37,585 bases of DNA from Microbacterium pullorum. Its GTDB lineage: Bacteria; Actinomycetota; Actinomycetes; Actinomycetales; Microbacteriaceae. Of this stretch, positions 17,030 to 24,616 are shown one piece after another; position 1 is the stretch's first letter, and every line of letters begins with the position of its first letter. The notes under the pieces were generated by a model. That model was not told the origin of the DNA. It saw nothing but the letters and a program-made list of their open reading frames with translations, and did no database searches. Made by a program: the position numbers and the translations under genes. The stretch covers positions 37,528 to 75,112 of the forward strand of contig NZ_JACSQP010000010.1 in the NCBI RefSeq assembly GCF_014836535.1. Reading direction: 5' to 3'.

Positions 17030-17679
17030 GGCGCAACTCCCTTCTGAACCTCAGGTGTGCGGAGCTTCCCCGTCATCCATCGACCGACTGTCGATGGATG
17101 AACTCCTGTGGCGCTCGCGATCTGCTTGTTCGACATGCCGCGCTGGTGCATTAGCGCCGCAAGTTCCTTGAGTGCACCCTTCTCCGGGACGTCTGCTTGC
17201 GGTCGAAGCTGCATGAGTTCTGTGGATGGAACTCGCGACGCAGTAGCTGTGGAGGAGGAGCCAAAGCGGAACCGTTGAGCGAGGACCACGGTGAGGTGCG
17301 TGATCGCGAGCAGGACCAATGGAGGCACAGCCGCAACGGATGCCGCGAGCACCGGTGGAAGGCTGGCATCGGCGGCCACAACCGCGTGGATCGCGTTCGC
17401 TGCGACTGATGCGGCGGCACCGGCCAGAAGTAGCATCCACGGGTACCAGGCGTCGCGTTGGCCCGCGAGCGCCACAACCGCGACGGTACCGACAACGACG
17501 ATCCCGTCAACGATGAGCGGCCATGCCCACGCTTGCGTCGGCGCGACACCGGACCGGCGCGCGAGATCCGCGAGTGCAGTGAACGACAACCAGAAGGCGC
17601 CGCCAGCTATGAAGACCGTCCCAGCGACCGCGGTCCAAACGGCGATCCGCCCCGACTGCGGCCCTGTCATTCCGGGCAT
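17026..17679 (-). CDS. DUF2637/SpdB-like membrane protein with C-terminal HTH
   Basis: The product is 217 residues from the ATG at 17679, which overlaps the primase stop; a longer reading to 17892 lies inside that gene. Four hydrophobic helices in the first 125 residues (AVAGTVFIAGGAFWLSFTAL, WAWPLIVDGIVVVGTVAVVAL, WMLLLAGAAASVAANAI, VPPLVLLAITHLTVVLA) match DUF2637, the family related to SpdB spread proteins of Streptomyces plasmids. The C-terminus carries a helix-turn-helix (MSNKQIASATGVHPSTVGRW), unusual for a pure spread protein, suggesting a membrane-tethered DNA-binding function. It lies directly after the primase gene, as in many actinobacterial integrative elements. Confidence 0.85.
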   Translation of the reverse strand: MPGMTGPQSGRIAVWTAVAGTVFIAGGAFWLSFTALADLARRSGVAPTQAWAWPLIVDGIVVVGTVAVVALAGQRDAWYPWMLLLAGAAASVAANAIHAVVAADASLPPVLAASVAAVPPLVLLAITHLTVVLAQRFRFGSSSTATASRVPSTELMQLRPQADVPEKGALKELAALMHQRGMSNKQIASATGVHPSTVGRWMTGKLRTPEVQKGVAP

Positions 17680-18572
17680 CACGAGATCACCTGTCCGTTG
17701 ATCGGGCGCGCAACTGCTTGAGCACCGCGGCTCTGGAGAGGCGACGTCGGAGCCGCCACCGTCCGGTACGCAGATCGGATGGTGGTCAGGACCTCGGATT
17801 GGCCCAGCCCTGCGTGCTGAGCCGCTGGTCCCAGCGCGGTGCGCGCGCTCTGGTCCGTGACGCCGTTCTCGGCGAGCCGGCATGCCGCCCAATACAGTGC
17901 ACGGTTCCGTTCGCCTTCGGGCCGCGTGGCCAACCAGGCTGCGATCCGCTCCACCTCCACGTCGCGGCGTGAGTTCGTGGTCGGCGTCGAGACTGAAGCC
18001 GGCTTCGGGTCAAGGAACGCTCGCAGCGCTGCTCCGTCAATGGGCACCGACTCGCCGCGCCCTGCGCCGATCAGCTCATACGCTGACCGGTTGCCTTCGA
18101 ACAGCACCAGCGACGGTGGGACGATGACGTAGCCGCCCTCGCCGCGGAAGTCGATGCCGGACCGCGCGGCCTGCCACGACGGCTGCGCGCGGTCAGGGTC
18201 AGCGGGGTAATAGGCGTGCATGCCGCCGGATGCTGTCTTCACGAGTGCCTGCCAGCGGTCCGCGAGACCCTCTCGGCGAGCGAGTTCGAAGGCAGCGAAG
18301 CCGCGCACCGCACCGTGCACGTCGACATCGACGACCTCGAGACCGGAAGCATGCCCGGTCGGCATGCCGATGTTCGCCTGAGGCCATTGCGTCCACCAGC
18401 GGGCGACCTGCTCGGCGTCGGTGGTCGCGTCGTGGAACCCGTGCTCCGTGAGCGGACGCTTCTGCGCAGGCTTGCACGGGAAGACCGGGATTCCGGCTGC
18501 AGCGAACCGCGGCGCCCCCTCCCGCGGCGTAAGTCCGACCATGGAGGCGAGCAGAGCGACCGTGTCCATCAC
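17679..18572 (-). CDS. bifunctional primase/polymerase (prim-pol) N-terminal domain protein
   Basis: The product is 297 residues. The prim-pol fold covers about residues 15-200: GIPVFPCKPAQKRPLTEHGF, then WPQANIGMPTGHASGLEVVD with the acidic VDVDVHG metal site, then KTASGGMHAYYP (GGxHxxY) and GIDFRGEGGYVIVPPS, all in the expected order. The C-terminal 70 residues are a helical tail with no helicase, so the protein is a stand-alone primase-like enzyme. It would prime complementary-strand synthesis of the transferred DNA, or replication of the excised element. The ATG at 18572 overlaps the upstream stop (ATGA). Confidence 0.92.
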   Translation of the reverse strand: MMDTVALLASMVGLTPREGAPRFAAAGIPVFPCKPAQKRPLTEHGFHDATTDAEQVARWWTQWPQANIGMPTGHASGLEVVDVDVHGAVRGFAAFELARREGLADRWQALVKTASGGMHAYYPADPDRAQPSWQAARSGIDFRGEGGYVIVPPSLVLFEGNRSAYELIGAGRGESVPIDGAALRAFLDPKPASVSTPTTNSRRDVEVERIAAWLATRPEGERNRALYWAACRLAENGVTDQSARTALGPAAQHAGLGQSEVLTTIRSAYRTVAAPTSPLQSRGAQAVARPINGQVIS

Positions 18573-19138
18573 AGCACCCGAGGCGACGTCTCCGACTGAC
18601 CGGAAGATCGCCTCCCAGCCGTCTGACCGGTGTCAGGTGGCTGACCCACCCCATGCGAAGTGTGCGACGAGGGCAGGAGACCGTGCGCCGCTCCGACAAT
18701 TAGTGCGACGGACTCCGCCTCGACTTCGCTAATCCCACGGTGCAGCGTCGCAGCTCGGTTGCCGGGCCCATGCATCTCGAGGTGGGCGAGCTCGTGCGCC
18801 AGGGTTTTCGCTCGCGCTGCCGGATCCATGTCGCCACGTACAGCCACGCTCCGCGTGACGTAATCAGTCATGCCGTTCGCTCCGCCGAGATCGCGATCGC
18901 CTTCAACGATGCGTAATGAGTACCCGTGCCCGCGTACCTGGCCACGGTCGACGCACCGCCCCGGCGCCCGCCGCTGCTTGAAACCCGCGATGTACGTCGG
19001 CGTCGGCTCGGGGACCCGGCCTTGCCCGAACGCAACGGCATGCTGCGTCCAGATGAGCACGGTGTTGTTGAACGATCGGGAGCGAAACCGTTCGAGCTTC
19101 GCCTCAGCGGCCCCGATGCTAGATCTTTGGTCGGACAT
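18569..19138 (-). CDS. compact ArdC-like/ImmA-type zinc metalloprotein
   Basis: The product is 189 residues. The N-terminal part resembles ArdC (FNNTVLIWTQHAVAFGQGR, then PTPTYIAGFKQ) and the C-terminal part is a zinc protease core: ANGMTDYVTRSVAV, then KTLAHELAHLEMHG (HExxH) and the later acidic ISEVEAESVA. Full-length relatives carry about 100 extra residues between the ArdC-N part and the protease, so this looks like an internally shortened version rather than a frameshift, because the reading frame is open throughout. ArdC proteins protect incoming DNA from restriction, and an early-expressed position at the head of the operon fits that. Its translation is probably gated by leader copy 4. 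Confidence 0.8.
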   Translation of the reverse strand: MSDQRSSIGAAEAKLERFRSRSFNNTVLIWTQHAVAFGQGRVPEPTPTYIAGFKQRRAPGRCVDRGQVRGHGYSLRIVEGDRDLGGANGMTDYVTRSVAVRGDMDPAARAKTLAHELAHLEMHGPGNRAATLHRGISEVEAESVALIVGAAHGLLPSSHTSHGVGQPPDTGQTAGRRSSGQSETSPRVL

Positions 19139-19147
19139 GGCGTGAAT

Positions 19148-19206
19148 ACCTCCTCCTGCGCAGCCGACCTGGGCGGCTTCTCGTAGGAGGTGCGCGTCAT
19201 CTCACC
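19148..19206 (-). promoter_or_regulatory. anti-Shine-Dalgarno leader element, copy 4 (head of operon)
   Basis: The minus-strand head is GGUGAGAUGACGCGCACCU (19206-19188), the most divergent copy. ACCUCCU (19191-19185) pairs perfectly over 7 bp with AGGAGGU (19154-19148), the ribosome-binding site of the ArdC-like gene. An inner hairpin AGCCG/CGGCU (19178-19162, loop of 7) completes the same two-storey fold as copies 1 and 3. Confidence 0.7.
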
Positions 19207-19340
19207 GATGACGCCGTCTGCGGGTCCGCGGTGGGCGAGCGAGCACTCGGGGGAGAGTGTGCGTACATAGGAGCAAGATACGCTCGTTGTGCTGGAATAG
19301 GTATAAGCCCCTTGGAAACCCGTAGCGATACCCTGTCCTC
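19207..19340. promoter_or_regulatory. divergent promoter region between transfer operon and regulator
   Basis: This gap separates the leftward transfer operon from the rightward regulator cassette and should hold both promoters. An AT-richer segment (GGAATAGGTATAAG, near 19290-19307) contains TATAAG, a possible -10 for the rightward HTH gene. The opposite strand has TATGTA near 19265 as a possible -10 for the leftward operon. No convincing -35 pairs or clear operator repeat can be fixed by eye. Confidence 0.4.
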
Positions 19341-20015
19341 GTGGGTAGACGATCCCAGGGCGGGGCTGGCGCGTGGTCCAAGGACCTGGTGCGCGCGGTG
19401 TCAACCCTTCGCGAGGCAGCCGGGATGACGAACCAGGAACTGATCGACCGGTCGGGCATGTCAGCGAGCTACTTCTATGGGCGGTTGCGCGGCTCCGCGC
19501 CTTTCGACGCGAACGACATCGAAAAGCTCGCGCAGGCTCTAGGGACTCATCCGCATGAGATCTCACGGGTGGCGGCATCCATCGGCGAAGCCCGCGAGAT
19601 CGAGCCCATGGTGGACACAGAGCCGCAGGAACTGGGCCGCCGGCTGACTGCGGTTTCCCGTGCGCCTCGCCTTGACGGTTCGGTGTTCAACATCGATGAG
19701 CTTGTCAGTGAGCTCGCTGCGCGCGGCGTCGCATTCGACCGGGATGAGTGGTCCAGCCTGATCGCTGGAGCGTCCTCGTCGCCTGTGCGGGTGCGAGTTC
19801 TCGAAGGTGTTGGAGCGTACGCCGGCGTTTCTACTGCCTACCTGCTGGACCTGGGCGATGCCGCGGCGGTGGAAGCGGCTGAAGCGAACTTCGAGTTCCG
19901 TGAGGCGCTCAAGGCGTCCGGTGCAGACTCGGTGTCAGCTCGTGCCGTCGGTGAGATTTCGCCTGCCGCGTTGCGCGCGATTGCGCAGACGCTCAGGTCG
20001 ATCTCTGCGCAATAA
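19341..20015 (+). CDS. HTH (XRE-like) transcriptional regulator
   Basis: The product is 224 residues with a GTG start. An N-terminal helix-turn-helix (about 28-75: MTNQELIDRSGMSASYFYGR with NDIEKLAQALGTHPHEI) belongs to the lambda-repressor-like XRE fold. The C-terminal 130 residues are a helical domain of their own (LDGSVFNIDELVSELAARG; AGASSSPVRVRVLEGVGAY), perhaps for dimerisation or signal binding. It is transcribed divergently from the transfer operon and 91 bases ahead of an ImmA/IrrE gene. That arrangement is the classic one for a repressor cleaved by its partner protease (ImmR/ImmA of ICEBs1), so it probably represses the transfer operon. The start upstream of GTG lacks a strong ribosome-binding site, so the message may be leaderless or weak. 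Confidence 0.88.
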   Translation: MGRRSQGGAGAWSKDLVRAVSTLREAAGMTNQELIDRSGMSASYFYGRLRGSAPFDANDIEKLAQALGTHPHEISRVAASIGEAREIEPMVDTEPQELGRRLTAVSRAPRLDGSVFNIDELVSELAARGVAFDRDEWSSLIAGASSSPVRVRVLEGVGAYAGVSTAYLLDLGDAAAVEAAEANFEFREALKASGADSVSARAVGEISPAALRAIAQTLRSISAQ

Positions 20016-20105
20016 CGTACTGACCTGACCTCTACTGCGTATCGGCGTACAGTGTAGGCGTTCGAGCGATCGCAGTGCCGAGGTCGTGATCGGAGGTCGG
20101 GCATC

Positions 20106-20621
20106 ATGAGCTACCGCGCTTCTCGAGATCATGAGGAGTTGCGCGTCCGCGCGCAACAACAGCTCGAACGCCTTGAGCTACCAACCGACGTAGACCTCGG
20201 AGACATCGTTCGACATGTCGCCTTGGCGACCGGCAGGCGGATTGACATCGAGCCGGTCGGCGACCGTGATTGGGAGAACATCACCGGTCTGGTGTTGCTC
20301 ACGGCCGACGCGGCCACGATCCTGGTGCGGAAGTCCGATCCTCGCTGGTACCAGTTCCACACCGTCCTCCATGAGCTGTCCCACGTTCTGTTCGAGCATG
20401 AGGGCTGTGCGACACTGCCCGTCAAGCATGCAGGTTCCCGTCATATGCGTGCCGGTCAGACCGTGCTCGCGCGCGGAATCGTCACGCCGGACTTCGAGCT
20501 GGACCTCGACTTCGCCGATACCGAGCTGGTGATCGAAGCGGAGGCTGAGAAGCTGTCGCAACTCTTGTCGCGTCTTCTGCTCCGTCCCCGTCACGGTCAC
20601 GACGAGGCGGTGTTCGGCTGA
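20106..20621 (+). CDS. ImmA/IrrE-family zinc metallopeptidase
   Basis: The product is 171 residues. The zinc motif is HELSHVLFEHEG near residues 95-106 (HExxH), preceded by ATILVRKSDPRWYQFHTVLH, as in ImmA/IrrE proteins. A later acidic helix (TELVIEAEAEKLSQLLSRL) resembles the third-ligand helix of the family. In ICEBs1 the homologous ImmA cleaves the repressor ImmR to switch on transfer; here the HTH protein upstream is the natural substrate. GGAGG lies 9 bases before the ATG. The stop shares a base with the next start (TGATG), so translation is coupled to the membrane protein. Confidence 0.9.
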   Translation: MSYRASRDHEELRVRAQQQLERLELPTDVDLGDIVRHVALATGRRIDIEPVGDRDWENITGLVLLTADAATILVRKSDPRWYQFHTVLHELSHVLFEHEGCATLPVKHAGSRHMRAGQTVLARGIVTPDFELDLDFADTELVIEAEAEKLSQLLSRLLLRPRHGHDEAVFG

Positions 20622-21577
20622 TGCTGCTCCGTATCGAGACGGTCGCGTTCGTTGCGTTACTGATCCTGACGCTGATCAGGCTGCCCTCGGCGATCCGGGA
20701 GCCGTCGAGTCGGCTGACCTGGATTGCCACAATCACCGGACTGGCAGCGATCTTCATGGTCGGAATCGCGGTTCCGCTGCAGACTGTCGACGGCTGGCTC
20801 GGCGGAACGAACATCGCGAACCTGGTCCAGAACATCCTCGCGACTGCGGCGTTCTGGTTCGTCATGCAGGCGGCCCTCACACTGGACGGCAGTCGATTCA
20901 ACACGCGCAGCCTGTGGGAGCTGCCGATCATGTGTCTCGCCTTCACCGTCCCATTCCTCATGATCGTCGATCGAGGGTCGACGACTGATGACTTCATCGA
21001 CGAGACCGCGGATCACTTCGGGCTGTGGGCGTATGCGTCGATCTACATGGGATGCGTCGTGCTGATCATGACTCGGATGCTCCGCGGCATCCACGGTCGC
21101 AAACCGCGATCGTACATCGCCATCCGTGTCGGCGCGTGGGCGATCCTCTGCGCCAGCCTGGTCGAGATCGTTTATCTGACCCTCCGTGTCGCGGGCATGG
21201 GGCGAACACCGGCCGTCGAAGCAGTCGGGAGCCTGTTCACCTTTCCGTTCTACGGCGGTGTCGTGTTGGTTTGCGCCGGGATCATCGCGTTCGCGATCGC
21301 CCGCGCCGGCCGCAGGTCGATGAACGCCACGCTCGGCCGACTGCTCGCGAGAGCGAGCATCGAACGGGGGATGATCGTCAGCCCCGTTCCTGACGAAGAT
21401 CCCGTGCATGAGGCCTATCGGCTCGCGGTCCGCCTCACCGACATCGCGAATAGTCAGGAGCTGACGAAACGTGAGCGGATCCTGCTTCGTGCCGCGACAC
21501 AGATGCTCGACCGACAGATGAGGGCACCAGCTGTGGTCCGGATGTCCAGTGCTACGGGGACGGTGACAGCACCTTGA
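20621..21577 (+). CDS. seven-helix MAB_1171c-like membrane protein
   Basis: The product is 318 residues with seven hydrophobic helices at about 4-20, 32-52, 66-88, 100-118, 138-160, 168-192 and 205-230, followed by a cytoplasmic tail of about 85 residues (LARASIERGMIVSPVPDEDP, TKRERILLRAATQMLDRQMR). This is the layout of the MAB_1171c family, often labelled putative transporter, whose function is not established and which is commonly found beside XRE and ImmA-type genes in actinobacteria. It is sandwiched between the ImmA-like and hydrolase genes with overlaps on both sides, so the four genes likely make one sensing unit. Confidence 0.85.
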   Translation: MLLRIETVAFVALLILTLIRLPSAIREPSSRLTWIATITGLAAIFMVGIAVPLQTVDGWLGGTNIANLVQNILATAAFWFVMQAALTLDGSRFNTRSLWELPIMCLAFTVPFLMIVDRGSTTDDFIDETADHFGLWAYASIYMGCVVLIMTRMLRGIHGRKPRSYIAIRVGAWAILCASLVEIVYLTLRVAGMGRTPAVEAVGSLFTFPFYGGVVLVCAGIIAFAIARAGRRSMNATLGRLLARASIERGMIVSPVPDEDPVHEAYRLAVRLTDIANSQELTKRERILLRAATQMLDRQMRAPAVVRMSSATGTVTAP

Positions 21578-22704
21578 AAGTGATCGCCATCGTGGTCGCG
21601 GCCGTCGCTGCGCTCGGCGCAGTTGCCGCGAGCATGCTCCGGTTGCTGGGCTGGCGCGTCGTCGGCGTCGAACCGAGAAGGAAGACGGTCACCGTGCGTC
21701 GGGTTGGTGACGATATCGAGATGCCTAAGAGCGCGCTGACCCTCGCGGCCGGAAACTACGGACTCTGGTTTGGGGAGCATTTTGAGCGCCACGCGCTGAT
21801 CGGGCCGGTGGCCGGCTCGGATGAGCACCGCGTCATTCGTCGCGTGCTCAAGACAACGGCCCCAATCAGTACGGAGCCGTTTGAGGCCCAGTGGACCGGC
21901 CATGTCATGAGCCGGCCCGCGGAGATCGACCCCGATTGGGAAGACATCAAGGTGCCGCTCCGCGACGGAACCTTGGCGCCGGCTTGGCTCTTCCGGGGTG
22001 ACTCGCCCGATGCGCCGTGGGTGATCCACGTGCAGGGGATTCGAACGTCGCGACTCGTGACGCTGCGTTCCGTCGAGGTTGCGCAGAGCGCCGGCCTGAC
22101 TTCGCTGGCGATCACCTACCGGGGCTCGGGGGATGGGCCAGCGGCATCCGCCTCGACATTAGGGCAGCGTGAGTGGAGTGACCTGGCCGACGCCGTGGCA
22201 TACGCGCGCTCGCGGGGAGCCGCCGCCGTCTACGTGGTGGCCTGGTCTATGGGCGCGGGTCTCGCACTTGAGCTCCTTCGCCACCAACCGGATGCGTTCG
22301 ACAGGCTCGTACTGATCGCCCCGGCGACGAACTGGCCACAAATCATCCGGCATGGCGTCCGTGCTGCGGGCCTGCCTGAGTTCGCAGCGACCGCCGTTAC
22401 GTGGGCGCTCGGCTCTCGCGTGGCCGGCCGGGTGATGGGGCTACCGGCGCCGCTGGACTTCGACCGGCTCGCCTGGGGCCGCAGCCTCAAGACGAACGTG
22501 CCGGTGATCGTGGTCCACTCCAGAGGCGATGAAGAGATCCCATTCCAGATCACGAGTGATTTCGTCGCTGCGCACCCGAAAGCCACGCTCGTGGAAACGG
22601 CCGCTGCCCCGCACGGGTGGGAGGCGAACGTCGACCCCGAGGTGTTTCGGTCCGCGTTGATGTCGTGGTTCGCGAGCCACACGACAGCCCGACTTGCCCC
22701 GTGA
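21574..22704 (+). CDS. membrane-anchored alpha/beta hydrolase
   Basis: The product is 376 residues with a TTG start that overlaps the upstream stop (TTGA). An N-terminal membrane helix (about 2-27) anchors a large alpha/beta-hydrolase domain. The nucleophile elbow is AWSMGAG (GxSxG-like, Ser about 225). An acidic candidate lies in HSRGDEEIP near 315 and the catalytic His is in APHGWEAN near 345, in the right order for a Ser-Asp-His triad. VIHVQGIRTSR corresponds to the oxyanion-hole strand. The substrate is unknown; it could make, alter or destroy a small lipid-like signal sensed by the seven-helix protein. It is the last gene of the cassette and is followed by a convergent gene. Confidence 0.88.
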   Translation: MKVIAIVVAAVAALGAVAASMLRLLGWRVVGVEPRRKTVTVRRVGDDIEMPKSALTLAAGNYGLWFGEHFERHALIGPVAGSDEHRVIRRVLKTTAPISTEPFEAQWTGHVMSRPAEIDPDWEDIKVPLRDGTLAPAWLFRGDSPDAPWVIHVQGIRTSRLVTLRSVEVAQSAGLTSLAITYRGSGDGPAASASTLGQREWSDLADAVAYARSRGAAAVYVVAWSMGAGLALELLRHQPDAFDRLVLIAPATNWPQIIRHGVRAAGLPEFAATAVTWALGSRVAGRVMGLPAPLDFDRLAWGRSLKTNVPVIVVHSRGDEEIPFQITSDFVAAHPKATLVETAAAPHGWEANVDPEVFRSALMSWFASHTTARLAP

Positions 22705-22859
22705 AACCCTCGGATAGTAGCTCGCCAATTAGGAGCTCAGCCTCCTCAGCGGTTGTGGACTGATTACCGCGATATCCCGGTGGCCGCCGCTCGTGCTCAC
22801 GGCTCGACCATCTCGCCAATCTGCAGAGCGCCAAGCTCGCTGATCAGGCGAGCGTGACG

Positions 22860-23597
22860 TCAGATCATCGCGAGACTTTGCAGCGCGTGCGCGACCGCAA
22901 CGTCGTGCTCGAATCGCTTCTGAGGGATCTGGCCCTTTCTGAGCTGCCTTCGCAGTTGTCCCTCGCTGGGCCACTGCTTCGCACGGCCCAGCCGGTAGAT
23001 CTCCCACGCCTCGGCCGCGGCAGTTGCGCGGTACCCGCCGGAGACGGCCGCGTTGATCGCTCCGATGACCGCGCTGCACGCGATCGTCGCTAGGCCAAAC
23101 TCAAGAGCGTCGCCGCCGATGACGAGTTTCACCGTTGAATACGCTATGCCGGTCCTGGTGATCAGTGCAGCGCTGACGGCGCCGATCGGGATATCGAGGT
23201 CACCCCCCACGCCGGCATTGATTCCGGTGACCGCAGTGCTTAAACCCAGCGTCGCGGCGCCCAGGAACGCCTTCCAGACGGACACCCCACCCGTCGTCGA
23301 GATGAACAGCCGCGAGGTAGTGACTCGCACCGTAGCGGGCTCACCACCTCGTCCGATTGTGGAGATATCGAGGAGCGTTCGCTCGGCGAGAGGCGCAGGG
23401 TGCGCCTGAGGAATCGCTGTCGTCGACGCCACCGCATTACCAGCGCGACCTGCGGACCAGATCTCATAGTAGGCAACTGCGGCTTTACCGTCCGCCCCGA
23501 GGATCACGGCTTCTTCGTCCGTCATCTCGATGCCAAGCAGCCGTCGGGCCGCGGAGTTGCGCAGACACGCGAGGAATTGCTCGTATGACGTCCCCAT
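22860..23597 (-). CDS. hypothetical protein with glycine/alanine-rich membrane-active segment
   Basis: The product is 245 residues. The N-terminal half (FLACLRNSAARRLLGIEMTD, YYEIWSAGRAGNAVASTTAI) is soluble, and the middle (LFISTTGGVSVWKAFLGAAT) leads to two hydrophobic Gly/Ala-rich stretches (about 118-165 and 170-190, including ATIACSAVIGAINAAVSGGY). The C-terminus is basic and helical (QLRRQLRKGQIPQKRFEHDV). There is no signal peptide. I recognise no family. The Gly-zipper-like helices and basic tail could suggest membrane insertion, but no toxin or immunity partner is identifiable. It is convergent with the hydrolase gene and not part of that cassette. Confidence 0.72.
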   Translation of the reverse strand: MGTSYEQFLACLRNSAARRLLGIEMTDEEAVILGADGKAAVAYYEIWSAGRAGNAVASTTAIPQAHPAPLAERTLLDISTIGRGGEPATVRVTTSRLFISTTGGVSVWKAFLGAATLGLSTAVTGINAGVGGDLDIPIGAVSAALITRTGIAYSTVKLVIGGDALEFGLATIACSAVIGAINAAVSGGYRATAAAEAWEIYRLGRAKQWPSEGQLRRQLRKGQIPQKRFEHDVAVAHALQSLAMI

Positions 23598-23939
23598 GCG
23601 GGCATCCTATTCTGGCAGCCGTCGGCGGGTAGTCGGCGGCTGGAGGGGCAAGGTGGTGGTCCATCTCACGGGAACACAAATCTTGCACCCGAACCAAGCC
23701 AAGCTTCGATTCGTCCGAGAGCTCCGGTTCAGCGCCTTCCGCGGACGGGTGCTCTCCAGAAATCGATCATTCTTGGAGGTGGATCGGTCGAGCCCGGCAA
23801 CTCCGGAGCAAGCAGTCCGGGACGCCTGATCACTAGATTCATCTAGTGGGGACCGACTTCGAGCAGTTCAAAGAATGCGATCCGCAATGATCTCGATTCT
23901 TGCGTTCCCGGGCGACACTCGCAGAAAGGGTAGGCCGTT
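23598..23939. other. intergenic stretch with a palindrome
   Basis: No convincing gene lies here. The open frame reading into it from 23530 on the plus strand is Arg-rich and antisense to the neighbouring gene. It holds the palindrome CACTAGATTCATCTAGTG (23831-23848) and, nearer the lipoprotein start, GAAAGGG as a ribosome-binding site. Confidence 0.5.
23831..23848. repeat. 18-bp inverted repeat (operator candidate)
   Basis: CACTAGAT and ATCTAGTG are perfect 8-bp arms around TC, an unusually AT-rich palindrome in GC-rich DNA. It sits 91 bases before the lipoprotein start and would suit a dimeric repressor. It has no T-run after it, so a terminator is unlikely. Confidence 0.5.
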
Positions 23940-24500
23940 ATGAACCGGAGATCTCTGCGTTGGACGCGCGCGGTCGCGGCGGGGGTTGCTCTGATGCTCA
24001 TCGGGGCGTTGACTGCATGCGGAACTGACCGTCGCATGTATGAAGAGGCGGTAACTGGGGCCGAATCTGGTTTGGCGACCGGCCTAGAAATCACTGCAAG
24101 GCAGACCGCTGAGCTCCTAGCTGCGCGCTCTGCCGTGAGCGAGATCTCCGCAGACGACATCGTCGATGTGTTTCTCACGGACGCTCGAGATTACGAAGCC
24201 AGCCCACCGAACCCCGTGAAAACGCGTGCGGTGTTCGACATAGTCGAGAACGCTGACGGATCCCTCACGTTCTCTGTCTTCTTCAAGACGAGCGTATATC
24301 GCGCCTCCGGACTGACCTCCACCAGCCAGTCGCGGCATACCTGTGGAACGCTCACCGGAAAATTCACTGAACCCGCGCTCTCCATCGGCGATCTCGATTG
24401 TCCGCCGGCGATCGAGGAGTACGCCGGCGACAACTCGATCTTCATGCCGATGACGCAGAATGCGGAGAAGTATGGGGCGGAGATAGACACGGTGCCGTGA
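23940..24500 (+). CDS. secreted lipoprotein of unknown function
   Basis: The product is 186 residues. A basic N-terminus (MNRRSLRWTR) and hydrophobic core (AVAAGVALMLIGALTAC) end in the lipobox LTAC, so Cys27 would be lipidated. The mature part has a helical start (MYEEAVTGAESGLATGLEIT) and a beta-rich domain (ARAVFDIVENADGS-like strands; FSVFFKTSVYRASGLTS) with two further cysteines that could pair (HTCGTL and DLDCPP). No known family is recognised. It precedes the relaxase gene by 246 bases and could be an entry-exclusion or surface protein, but that is only suggested by position. Confidence 0.78.
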   Translation: MNRRSLRWTRAVAAGVALMLIGALTACGTDRRMYEEAVTGAESGLATGLEITARQTAELLAARSAVSEISADDIVDVFLTDARDYEASPPNPVKTRAVFDIVENADGSLTFSVFFKTSVYRASGLTSTSQSRHTCGTLTGKFTEPALSIGDLDCPPAIEEYAGDNSIFMPMTQNAEKYGAEIDTVP

Positions 24501-24616
24501 CACATCACACGTGGCGATGAGCAGCCGCTATCGGTGCCCAACCCTACGAGCCGCGACCGTCACGCTCCGCAAGCCCTGTCCCCGGAAGGATGGGATTCGG
24601 GGCGCCGCTGCGCCTG

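Noticed and set aside
17288..17310. Further copy of the AGGTGCGTG leader motif
   Set aside because: It lies inside the DUF2637-type coding region with no GGGGA head, inner hairpin or complementary ribosome-binding site.
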